From: Vulcanimicrobiota bacterium
GTDB lineage: Bacteria > Vulcanimicrobiota > Vulcanimicrobiia > Vulcanimicrobiales > Vulcanimicrobiaceae
Direction of reading: 5' to 3'
Length of the DNA stretch: 33,941 nt
Assembly (NCBI GenBank): GCA_003164495.1
Contig: PLTN01000160.1
Coordinates: forward strand, 55,169 to 89,109
Shown here one piece after another: positions 15,342 through 23,004 of the stretch. A program made the position numbers and the translations under genes. Within the stretch, counting starts at the first letter, position 1, and the number at the start of each line of letters is the position of its first letter. The notes below the pieces were generated by a model. That model ran no database searches. It saw nothing but the letters and a program-made list of their open reading frames with translations, and was not told the DNA's origin.

Positions 15342-16595
15342 TTATGCAAAGGTGGCGTCAACTTCGAGCAACGTGCCGAGCAAAACGCGCGCTCCGGCGA
15401 CGCACTGTTCGGGTTCGGTGAATTCTTCCGGCGCATGGCTGATGCCGGCGCGGCTGGGAACGAAGATCATCCCTTGCGGCGCGAGCGTGGCAATGCACAT
15501 CGCATCGTGTCCGGCGCCGCTGGGCATCGTCTTCTGCACGATCCCGAGCTCGGCGCACACCTTCGTCATATGGTGCATGATGCCGGGCGCACTTCGCACC
15601 GGGTGCTTGTCGGAGACCGCGGTGAACGTGGCGCCGCTGCGCTCCGCGACCGAGCGTAATTCGGCCTCGGCGCCATCGAGCAACGTCTCGGAAATGGCGC
15701 GGATCTCCACGTCGAGGCGCACTTGACCGGGAATCACGCTCGGTGCGGCGGGGAAGATCTGCAGCGTGCCGATCGTGCCGACGATGCCATGGGCAATCGC
15801 GATGCGCTGCACCTCGCCGATGAAGGGCGCCGCGAACACGAGCGCGTCCTTGCGAGCCGCCATCGGCGTCGTACCGGCGTGGTTCGCAATACCGTGAAAC
15901 GTCACTGCATAACGGCGAATGCCGACGATGCCGGCCACAACGCCGACCGGAATGCCTTCGGCTTCGAGCACGCCGCCTTGCTCGATGTGAAGTTCGAGAT
16001 AGGCGGAGAAGTCTTTGGCCTGCCGCCGTGCACGGCGCCACTGCGCGGGATCGAGTCCGAAGGCGCGCATGTGCTCGGCCAGCGTTTGTCCGTCGAAGGC
16101 TTTCGCGTCGAGCAGTTCGGGCGGAAGAAGTCCCGCCATGGCGCGGCTGCCGACGGTGCCGCCGGGCATCGTCGCCTCCTCCGCCGCGAAGTCGATCAGC
16201 TCGACCGGATGCCGGAGCTGCACGTGCCGGTCGTGGAGCGTGCGCAGGCACGCGAGGCCGCCGAGCACGCCGAGCACGCCGTCGTAATTGCCGCCGCTCG
16301 GAACGGAGTCGGTATGTGAGCCGATCGCGATCGCCTTGCAGCCCGCTTCGCTGCCCTCGCGACGTCCGATAATGTTGCCGACGGCATCTTCCCGCACGTC
16401 GAGCCCAACGGCGCGCATCTCAAGGATGAGCCAGTTGCGCGCCTCGCGGTCGGCCGGGGAGTAGGCGATGCGATCGTAGCCGCCGGCCGCGGACCGGCCG
16501 ATCTCGGCGAAGGCCGCGAAGTCGCGCTCGAGCCGCGGCCCGTCGAGGAGTGCGGCGAGTCTGGCTGTTTCACTTTGCGGAGCGCTCCCTAACAT
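15342..16595 (-). CDS. M20 hydantoinase/carbamoylase-family amidase
   Basis: 417 aa, start ATG 16595. The M20C/carbamoylase signature is present: the metal-binding GSHTDSVPSGGNYDGVLGVL with a conserved H and D, the EE pair followed by GSRAMAG, ELHIEQGGVLE, the dimerisation-side GIVGIRRYAVTF.G..NHAGTTPM, SGAGHDA and GISHAPEEFTEPE. Relatives are N-carbamoyl-L-amino-acid hydrolase, beta-ureidopropionase and allantoate amidohydrolase, all of which remove a carbamoyl or ureido group to give CO2 and NH3. It is the first gene of the minus operon and is divergent from the IclR gene, so it is probably controlled from 16596-16715. The neighbouring ring-opening amidohydrolase favours an N-carbamoyl amino acid as substrate. 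Confidence 0.93.
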   Translation of the reverse strand: MLGSAPQSETARLAALLDGPRLERDFAAFAEIGRSAAGGYDRIAYSPADREARNWLILEMRAVGLDVREDAVGNIIGRREGSEAGCKAIAIGSHTDSVPSGGNYDGVLGVLGGLACLRTLHDRHVQLRHPVELIDFAAEEATMPGGTVGSRAMAGLLPPELLDAKAFDGQTLAEHMRAFGLDPAQWRRARRQAKDFSAYLELHIEQGGVLEAEGIPVGVVAGIVGIRRYAVTFHGIANHAGTTPMAARKDALVFAAPFIGEVQRIAIAHGIVGTIGTLQIFPAAPSVIPGQVRLDVEIRAISETLLDGAEAELRSVAERSGATFTAVSDKHPVRSAPGIMHHMTKVCAELGIVQKTMPSGAGHDAMCIATLAPQGMIFVPSRAGISHAPEEFTEPEQCVAGARVLLGTLLEVDATFA

Positions 16596-16634
16596 AGTGA
16601 AACTGGTACTTCCGGACGCGATTCGGGGCCTCTA

Positions 16635-16644
16635 TCCAATTGGA
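16635..16644. promoter_or_regulatory. Palindrome TCCAATTGGA in the IclR/M20 divergent region
   Basis: A perfect 10-nt palindrome midway in the 120-nt gap between the divergent M20 and IclR genes. With the second palindrome at 16696-16707 it is a candidate operator for the IclR protein. No strong -35/-10 pair was recognised, so the promoters are not placed. Confidence 0.4.
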
Positions 16645-16695
16645 GCAGTAAATACGCGGAGATTCATGCGGGCGGCCGGCCCGAAGTCGATGACA

Positions 16696-16707
16696 TTTCG
16701 CGCGAAA
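16696..16707. promoter_or_regulatory. Palindrome TTTCGCGCGAAA before iclR
   Basis: A perfect 12-nt palindrome ending 8 nt before ATG 16716. IclR proteins commonly bind short palindromes and repress their own genes. Its position over the ribosome-loading region would suit autoregulation, and it would lie at a more usual distance if translation starts at ATG 16737. Confidence 0.45.
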
Positions 16708-16715
16708 ATGATACC

Positions 16716-17561
16716 ATGTTCATCAAAGTGGAACCGATGCAGAAGTCGAGTCAGGGCGGCGAACTCCAAACCGTCGGTCGCGCGCTCCGTTTACTTGCTC
16801 TCTTTACCGAACGACCGACGACCGGCTGGGCCCTGACAGAGATCGCCCAGGTGATGGGCTTGAGCAAGGCCACGGTCTCGCGGCTGCTGACGACGTTGCT
16901 CGCGGCGCGCTACCTGCAGCGGGATCCGCAGACGCTGCGCTATCAGCTCGGGCCGGTCGTGGCCGGGCTCGCCGGTGCCGCGCTCGCCTCGGTCGATATC
17001 CGGCAGATCGCGCTTCCCGTCATGCGCTCCCTCACGGAGCAGACCGGCGAGACCTCGCTGCTGCACGTCATCAGCGATATGGAATCGGTCTGCATCGAGA
17101 AGATCGAATCGGCACAGCCGGTGCACGTGGCGTACGAGATCGGCCATCGCGGACCGCTCTATGCCGGCTGTTCGGGCAAGAGTCTGCTCGCGTTTCTGCC
17201 GCCGCCGGAGATCGAAACGATGTTGGCGCGGCTGGAGTTCCGCAGTTACACGCGCCGCACGATCGCCAGCGTCGATCGGCTCCGGCCCGAGCTGCACGAA
17301 ACGCGCCTGCGCGGCTACGCGGAAAGCACCGGCGAGCTCGATGAGGGCGTCTCCTCGGTCGGCGTACCGATCCTCGACGTTTCGGGTGCGGTACGGGGTG
17401 CCGTCGTCGTCGTTTGCCCCACGGCTCGCTGGAGCGGCAGTCACCGGCAACGATGTATCAGTGCAACAATCGAGGCCGGCCGGGAGTTATGCCGGAGATT
17501 CGGGCACGATCGCAGCTACGACGCGCAGCCTCCGGCGCAAGGAGAGACCTTACTCACGTGA
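16716..17561 (+). CDS. IclR-family transcriptional regulator
   Basis: 281 aa from ATG 16716. ATG 16737 (274 aa, with GGA 4 nt upstream) is equally possible, because no Shine-Dalgarno precedes 16716. The winged helix lies at about residues 17-75 (QTVGRALRLLALF, then LTEIAQVMGLSKATVSRLLTTL). The IclR effector domain lies at about 90-260, with GETSLLHVI, GHRGPLYAGCSGKSLLAFLP, GYAESTGELDEGVSSVGVPILD and GAVRGAVVVVCP. Such regulators sense aromatic acids, glyoxylate, hydantoin-pathway or purine-ring intermediates. It is divergent from the amidase/urocanase operon and first in a plus-strand operon, so it probably controls both. The stop overlaps the next GTG as GTGA. Confidence 0.93.
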   Translation: MFIKVEPMQKSSQGGELQTVGRALRLLALFTERPTTGWALTEIAQVMGLSKATVSRLLTTLLAARYLQRDPQTLRYQLGPVVAGLAGAALASVDIRQIALPVMRSLTEQTGETSLLHVISDMESVCIEKIESAQPVHVAYEIGHRGPLYAGCSGKSLLAFLPPPEIETMLARLEFRSYTRRTIASVDRLRPELHETRLRGYAESTGELDEGVSSVGVPILDVSGAVRGAVVVVCPTARWSGSHRQRCISATIEAGRELCRRFGHDRSYDAQPPAQGETLLT

Positions 17562-18577
17562 ACGCCTTACCGTACGGCATCATCCCCTCGCCGCCGATCG
17601 TCTATACCGACGCGACGTGCCGCACCGTCGACGAAGAAGCGTATCGCGCGCATCTGCGCTACCTGCTCGACCATGGCGTGCACGGTTTGTGCGTCGGCGG
17701 ACATGCCGGCGAAACCGAGTGCCTGACGATGGACGAGCGCCTGCGCGTGATCGACATCGCTCGCGAGGAGAGCCGCGGCAGCGTTCCGGTCATGGGCGGC
17801 GTCATCGCCGATTCGACGTGGTCGGCGATCGATCAGGCGTCCGCGCTCAAGGAGCACGGCGTCGACATGATCCTGTACTGCCTGCCGAACATCGTCGGCT
17901 GGGATGCGGAAACCGCGGACGCGATGGCGATCGCGCACTTCACCGCGATCGACAAGGCGACGAAGGTGCCGTTCCTCATCTACGGCGGACCGGGTGACAA
18001 GAGCAGCTGCCGCATCATGCCGAAGACGTTCGAGAGCCTCGCGACGGCGTGCGAATATCTCGTCGGCATGAAGATCGCCGTGCGCGGCATCGCGACCGGC
18101 GAAAACTCATTTACCGACTGCGTTGCGGCGCTGCGCCGCGCCGGCGAGAAGACGGGCCGCACGGTCAACGCGCTCATTGCGGGCGATGCGAACCTGGTCG
18201 GAACGTTCGATGCCGGCGGCATGGGCACGATCAACGCCTGCGAGAGCGTGCGGGTCGAGGAAAACATGCCGCTCTATCAGGCCTATATGGCGGGCGATCA
18301 CGCCACGGCGGTCGCGATCCAGGCGCGGATGAAGCCGCTCGCCGACGTGATCTACGGGCTTGCGATCGGCCGCAGCTTCACCTACTTCCATTACCGCTTC
18401 AAGATCGCGGCGTGGATGCTCGGCAACATCCCGAACGCGTACATGCGTCTGCCCCAGGTTCCGCCGCCGGCCGACGAGATCGCGATGATTTACGACGCGC
18501 TGGTCAAGGTTGGGAAGCATCCGATTCACCGGCCCGAGGAATTCGCCAACGCGGAGCTCGCGCAGTCCGCGGCCTGA
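17558..18577 (+). CDS. DapA/NanA-superfamily (Schiff-base aldolase/lyase fold) protein, atypical
   Basis: 339 aa from GTG 17558, with AAGGAGAG at 17539-17546 and a 4-nt overlap with the iclR stop. The TIM-barrel pattern of dihydrodipicolinate synthase relatives is clear: GVHGLCVGGHAGE..CLTMDER, VPVMGGVI, PFLIYGGPGD with Y142, and YLVGMKI with K172 as probable Schiff-base lysine. The GTTGE loop, whose threonines hold the pyruvate carboxylate in the family, reads G48-H-A-G-E52 here, and YN.P is YGGP. Pyruvate may therefore not be the substrate. The length exceeds the usual 290-300 aa because of an extended C-terminus. Its stop overlaps the ABC ATPase start by 1 nt. Possibly a catabolic hydratase-aldolase or decarboxylase; unproven. 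Confidence 0.85.
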   Translation: MNALPYGIIPSPPIVYTDATCRTVDEEAYRAHLRYLLDHGVHGLCVGGHAGETECLTMDERLRVIDIAREESRGSVPVMGGVIADSTWSAIDQASALKEHGVDMILYCLPNIVGWDAETADAMAIAHFTAIDKATKVPFLIYGGPGDKSSCRIMPKTFESLATACEYLVGMKIAVRGIATGENSFTDCVAALRRAGEKTGRTVNALIAGDANLVGTFDAGGMGTINACESVRVEENMPLYQAYMAGDHATAVAIQARMKPLADVIYGLAIGRSFTYFHYRFKIAAWMLGNIPNAYMRLPQVPPPADEIAMIYDALVKVGKHPIHRPEEFANAELAQSAA

Positions 18578-19347
18578 TGAGCGGACGCTTATCGCTGCGC
18601 GATCTCCAGCTGACGTATCAGACGAGCCGCGGGCCACTCGACGCGCTCGGCCCGTTGAGCTTCGATCTGGAGGACGGCGAATTCATCGCGGTGCTCGGCC
18701 CGTCGGGCTGCGGCAAATCCACGCTGCTCAAATTGCTCTCGGGCTTGCTGGCGGCGACGCACGGCGAAGCGCGGCTCAACGGCGAGATCATCGACCGGCC
18801 GCGGCGCGACGTCGGCATCGTGTTTCAGAAGCCGACGCTCTTGCCGTGGAAAACCGTCCGCCAGAACGTGCTGGTTCCGTTGCGCGTGCTGGGGACGCAG
18901 ACGCCGGAAACGGAGAAACGCGCCGATAAACTGGTGGCGATGGTCGGCCTCGAGGCGTTTGCCCACTATTACCCGCACGAGCTATCGGGCGGGATGCAGC
19001 AGCGCGTGGGGATCGCGCGCGGCCTGGTTCACGATCCGGCGCTCCTGCTGATGGACGAACCCTTTGCGGCGCTCGACGCGCTGACCCGCGAGCAGATGAC
19101 GCTCGAACTGCAAGCGATCACCAACGCGGCGAAAAAGTCGGTCATCTTCATCACGCACTCGATTCAAGAAGCCGCGTTTCTGGCAGATCGCATTATCGTG
19201 CTCTCGGAGCGCCCCGGACGCATCGTCGAGGTCGTCAGCGTTTCGCTGCCGCGGCCGCGCGATCTCTCGAGCATGGTCTCGCCGGCCTTCATCGAGACCT
19301 GCGATCATCTGCGCCGTCTGTTCGCGCCGGTTCATGCCCATGCGTAA
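18577..19347 (+). CDS. ABC transporter ATP-binding protein, SsuB/TauB type
   Basis: 256 aa from ATG 18577, sharing one base with the previous stop. All ATPase motifs are intact: Walker [10 protein letters not shown] (41-49), Q-loop [10 protein letters not shown], signature LSGGMQQR, Walker [10 protein letters not shown]-loop ALD and H-loop THSIQEA. The family powers import of sulfonates, taurine, nitrate, pyrimidine precursors or aromatic acids with an SsuC-type permease and an SsuA/NMT1-type SBP. The permease follows with a 14-nt overlap. No SBP is in this operon, yet six SBPs of the right family lie elsewhere in the window, so this may be the shared motor (inference). Confidence 0.95.
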   Translation: MSGRLSLRDLQLTYQTSRGPLDALGPLSFDLEDGEFIAVLGPSGCGKSTLLKLLSGLLAATHGEARLNGEIIDRPRRDVGIVFQKPTLLPWKTVRQNVLVPLRVLGTQTPETEKRADKLVAMVGLEAFAHYYPHELSGGMQQRVGIARGLVHDPALLLMDEPFAALDALTREQMTLELQAITNAAKKSVIFITHSIQEAAFLADRIIVLSERPGRIVEVVSVSLPRPRDLSSMVSPAFIETCDHLRRLFAPVHAHA

Positions 19348-20128
19348 CAAGCGCTTGGGTAACGTGTTGCTCCCGACCGTGACCGCGCTCGTATTTCTCG
19401 CGATTTGGCAAGTCGGCGTCGGTTTTCTGAGCGTTCCCTCGTACCTGATCCCGACGCCGTGGTCGGTCATCGTCGTGCTGACGCAGAGCCTGGTGAGCGG
19501 CTTCTTGTGGGGAGACATCTGGGCCACCGTTTCCGCGATCATCATCGGTTACGCGGTCGGCTGCACGCTGGCGTTCCTGTGCGCCGCGGCCGTCAGCGAG
19601 TTCTCGCTGCTCGAGCGTGCGTTCTATCCGCTGATCGTCGCCTTTCAATCCGTGCCGAAGGTGGCGCTCGCGCCGGTGATCGTCGTGTGGTTCGGTTTCG
19701 ACCTCGCTTCGAAGGTCGTGCTGATCTGTCTGATCTGTTTCTTCCCGTGCTTCGTCAACACCGTGGTCGGATTGAAATCGTGCCCGACGGACCTGATCGA
19801 CCTCTACCGCGCCTTCGGCGCGCGGCGGGCGCAGATTTTCTGGAGCATCAAGGTGCCCTCCGCGCTCACGCAGATCTTCGCCGGGCTCGAGATCAGCGTC
19901 GTGCTGGCGCTGCTCGGCGCGGTCGTTGCGGAATTCGTGTCGTCGCGACACGGGCTCGGCCACGTCATCCAAGCCGCCAGCGCCGACTTCAACGTCGCGC
20001 TGATGTTCGCATCGGTGGTCGTGCTCTCGATCATCGGCGTGCTCTCGACCCAACTCATCGCCGCCATCCGCCATCGCGTCGCGTTCTGGGAACCCGGACA
20101 ATCGTCAGCTAGGACCTCCGCACCATGA
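19334..20128 (+). CDS. ABC transporter permease, SsuC/TauC type
   Basis: 264 aa from ATG 19334 (ATG 19340 is in the same frame). About six membrane segments begin with [18 protein letters not shown]. The cytoplasmic EAA loop that docks the ATPase reads [21 protein letters not shown], and [16 protein letters not shown] precedes it, both typical of BPD_transp_1 permeases of the SsuC family. It forms the inner-membrane channel, probably as a homodimer, since no second permease is seen. The start lies within the ATPase gene and the stop overlaps the UbiD start (ATGA), so uptake and decarboxylation are made together. Confidence 0.94.
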   Translation: MPMRNKRLGNVLLPTVTALVFLAIWQVGVGFLSVPSYLIPTPWSVIVVLTQSLVSGFLWGDIWATVSAIIIGYAVGCTLAFLCAAAVSEFSLLERAFYPLIVAFQSVPKVALAPVIVVWFGFDLASKVVLICLICFFPCFVNTVVGLKSCPTDLIDLYRAFGARRAQIFWSIKVPSALTQIFAGLEISVVLALLGAVVAEFVSSRHGLGHVIQAASADFNVALMFASVVVLSIIGVLSTQLIAAIRHRVAFWEPGQSSARTSAP

Positions 20129-21771
20129 CCACCTCCGCCGCACGTTCGGCCCCGCCCGAACGCGCCTACATGGACTTGCACGATCAAGTGCGCGCGCTCG
20201 ATGAAGCGGGACTGCTGATCCGGGTCGACGTTCCGATCAACAAAGATACGGAAATGCACCCGCTCATGCGCTGGCAATTCCGCGGCGGCATCGACGAGAA
20301 CGATCGCAAGGCGATGCTGTTCACGAACGTGGTCGACAGCAAGGGCAAGCACTACGACTTCCCGGTGCTGCTCGGTGCGATGGGCGCGAGCCCGGCCGTC
20401 TTCGAAATCGGCGTGGGCTATCCGGTCGGCGAGGTGCGTGACGCCTGGGCGCGCGCGTACGCCAACCCGATTGCGCCGCGCATCGTCGAAGACGCGCCCT
20501 GCCACGACGTCATCATCGAAGGTGACGCGCTGGACGAACCCGGCTGCGGCGTCGACGCGCTGCCGGTGCCGATCTCGACCCCGGGCTGGGATAACGCACC
20601 GTACTTCAGCACGTCGTGCTTCGTCACCAAAGATCCCGACACGGGCGTACAAAACGTCGGCCTGTACCGCTCGCAGGTGAAGTCGCCGCGCCGCGTCGGG
20701 ATGAACCCGTCGGTCGAATTACGCGCCGGCATCTACGCGCACTGGCTGAAGTACAAGGCGCGCGGTGAGAAAATGCCGGCGGCGATCGCGGTCGGCGTAC
20801 CGCCGTCGATCGCGTATGCGGCGGTGCAGAAGGCCCCCGAAGGCCTCGATGAATTTGCGCTCGCCGGAGGCCTCGTGCGCAGCCCGATCAACGTCGTGCG
20901 CGCGCGCACCGTCGATCTGCTGGTTCCGGCCGAGGCCGAATTCGTCATCGAAGGCTTCATCGACACGGAGTTCCTCGAGCCCGAGGCGCCGTTCGGCGAA
21001 TCGCACGGCTACGTGAACGTTCAGGAATACAACGCGTTCATGGACGTCACGTGCATCACCCGGCGCGAGCAGCCGATCCTCACGTCGTTCATGGCGCAGC
21101 TGGCGCCGAGCGAGGTCAGCGTCATGCGCCGGCCCGGGCAAGAGTTCATCTTCATGAACCACTTGCGCAACGCGCTCGGGATCAAAGGCGTCACGCGCGT
21201 GTACAGTCACGAACGGCTGACCGGCGGCTACAAGACGTTCGTCGTGCAGTTCGAGCGCGGCGTGCCCGACGACGAGGTTTGGCGCGCGATGTACGGCATC
21301 GCCACGATTCAGCGTTCGTCCGGCAAGCTCGTGATCGCGACAAACGACGACATCGATCCGACCAACGCCGATGCATTGCTGTGGGCGATCGCCTTCCGCT
21401 CGAAGCCCCATCTCGACGTTCAGATTCTCCCGCACCGCCACGAGGGCCACGGGCCGCGCGACAAGACCCGCGGCACCGAAGACTCGACGTTGCTGATCAA
21501 CGCGACGCTGCGCCAGGACTTCCCGCCGATCTCACTGCCCAAGCGCGAGTACATGGAGCGCGCGCGCGTCATTTGGGAAGACGTGCTGCACCTGGGCAAA
21601 CTCAAGCCCGAGGCGCCCTGGTTCGGGTACTCGCTCGGCGCGTGGACGGACGAGCTGGAAGCGCAAGCGCAGCGCGCCGTCGAGAGCGACTACTGGCAGA
21701 CCGGACGCGAGTTCGCCGAACGCCGGCGCAACGACGTCGAGATGAACACCGAAGTCCGCGATGTTACGTGA
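20125..21771 (+). CDS. UbiD-family decarboxylase 1
   Basis: 548 aa from ATG 20125, overlapping the permease stop as ATGA. UbiD enzymes use prenylated FMN and Mn/K to add or remove CO2 on aromatic and alpha,beta-unsaturated acids. Visible signatures are N177-V-G-L-Y-R182 (QNVGLYRSQ), matching the metal/prFMN arginine motif, and E287-A-P-F-G-E292, matching the EGPFGE acid pair. C-terminal PHRHEGHGPRDKTRG resembles the vdcC/gallate-decarboxylase-like subgroup more than ubiquinone UbiD, but I cannot place it firmly. UbiX, needed to make the cofactor, is not in the window. Its end overlaps the convergent Rieske gene by 8 nt. Confidence 0.92.
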   Translation: MTTSAARSAPPERAYMDLHDQVRALDEAGLLIRVDVPINKDTEMHPLMRWQFRGGIDENDRKAMLFTNVVDSKGKHYDFPVLLGAMGASPAVFEIGVGYPVGEVRDAWARAYANPIAPRIVEDAPCHDVIIEGDALDEPGCGVDALPVPISTPGWDNAPYFSTSCFVTKDPDTGVQNVGLYRSQVKSPRRVGMNPSVELRAGIYAHWLKYKARGEKMPAAIAVGVPPSIAYAAVQKAPEGLDEFALAGGLVRSPINVVRARTVDLLVPAEAEFVIEGFIDTEFLEPEAPFGESHGYVNVQEYNAFMDVTCITRREQPILTSFMAQLAPSEVSVMRRPGQEFIFMNHLRNALGIKGVTRVYSHERLTGGYKTFVVQFERGVPDDEVWRAMYGIATIQRSSGKLVIATNDDIDPTNADALLWAIAFRSKPHLDVQILPHRHEGHGPRDKTRGTEDSTLLINATLRQDFPPISLPKREYMERARVIWEDVLHLGKLKPEAPWFGYSLGAWTDELEAQAQRAVESDYWQTGREFAERRRNDVEMNTEVRDVT

Positions 21772-22966
21772 TGGATACGCTGCGCAGGTGCCGCTGCTTC
21801 GTCACCTCGCGGGCCGGATCGGGATCGAGCACGCGGTCGAGAATCCAGTTCTGGCAGCCGTGAACGAGCTGGTCGAGCGTCGCGAACCGGCCGGTCTTGT
21901 AGACGGGCGAGTGCATCGATCGCTGCTGCATCTCGAGAATCGGCACGTCTTCGAACTGCACGACCTCTTGCGACTTGAGATAGTTCGCCAGCGTCGCCTC
22001 GTAGTCGGGCAGTTCGGTGTAGGCCTTGGGAACGAGAAAATCACGCTCGATGCGCATGCGCTCGGGGCCGTCGGGCAAGATCTGCACGCAGAACAGCGAG
22101 TCGATCGCGAAGCCCATGCCAGCTGTCGGATATATCCACGGATAAAACGTGCCGCGGTCTTCCTCGGGAATCGGAATCTCCGGGAACGACGCTTCGCCCG
22201 GCAGCACGCTGCGCGTGCCGTCAAACCAGGCCCGATGCATCACGTAGTTACCCCGGTAGATCGCGGGGTCGTGCAACTGGCGCCGCTTGACGGGCTTGAA
22301 ACTCAACGACGAACGGTGCACGAACGGCACGTGATACGGGTCGGAGAAGTTCTCGTAGTACTGCTTCCAGTTGGCTTCGACGAAATACGTCTTGTGCGAA
22401 GCCAGCGCCATCTCTTCGGGCTTCCAGGCTGCAACGCGTCCGGGCAGATCGCCGAGGTACGCGAACAAGCTCTCGGCATGCGGGTCGAAGTTGATCCACA
22501 AAAAACCTCCCCAGCGTTCGAGCCGCACTTGCGTAAGGCCGTAGTCGGCCTTGCGGAAGACGTCGCTCTCCTCGAACATCGGCGTCCCGATCAAGTCGCC
22601 GTCGAGCGCGAACGTCCACGCATGGTAGGGGCACTTGAACGCGGCGCATTCGCCGGAGCCGGTCGCCACTTCGCCGCCGCGATGACGGCATGCGTTGACC
22701 AGCGCGCGCACGACGTCGTCCTTGCCGCGCACGACGATCATCGGCACGCCGACGAAATCGAAGGTAAAGAAACTGCCGGGCGTCGCGACGCGGCTCTCGT
22801 GGCCGGCGCAAATCCACTGTTTGAGAAAGATGTGCTCGCGCTCGCGCTCGTAAAACGCCTGCGACGTATAGCACCAATTCGGCAGCGTCTCGGCGATTTC
22901 AACCGGGCGACGGCACGCTTCGTAGTGGCGCGGATCGAAAACGTCGGCAGGTTCCGTGACGATCAT
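21764..22966 (-). CDS. Rieske non-heme iron oxygenase, second type
   Basis: 400 aa from ATG 22966, which sits before MIVTEPADVFDPRHYEACRR; in-frame sequence further upstream runs into the UbiD2 gene. Rieske ligands are C93-x-H95 and C112-x2-H115 (CPYHAWTF). The iron site is D209-x2-H212-x4-H217 (SDPYHVPFVH). The layout (YTSQAFYEREREHIFLKQWICAGH start) is the ring-hydroxylating/choline-carnitine-monooxygenase-like alpha-subunit type, a different branch from the phthalate-like enzyme at 1063. It is a single gene on the minus strand between two UbiD genes, with no ferredoxin or reductase partner. The substrate could be an aromatic acid or a quaternary amine; unresolved. Confidence 0.92.
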   Translation of the reverse strand: MIVTEPADVFDPRHYEACRRPVEIAETLPNWCYTSQAFYEREREHIFLKQWICAGHESRVATPGSFFTFDFVGVPMIVVRGKDDVVRALVNACRHRGGEVATGSGECAAFKCPYHAWTFALDGDLIGTPMFEESDVFRKADYGLTQVRLERWGGFLWINFDPHAESLFAYLGDLPGRVAAWKPEEMALASHKTYFVEANWKQYYENFSDPYHVPFVHRSSLSFKPVKRRQLHDPAIYRGNYVMHRAWFDGTRSVLPGEASFPEIPIPEEDRGTFYPWIYPTAGMGFAIDSLFCVQILPDGPERMRIERDFLVPKAYTELPDYEATLANYLKSQEVVQFEDVPILEMQQRSMHSPVYKTGRFATLDQLVHGCQNWILDRVLDPDPAREVTKQRHLRSVSIT

Positions 22967-23004
22967 GCGTTCCGGTTCGCCTCGCGGGGGTTCGTTCCCG
23001 TCGC

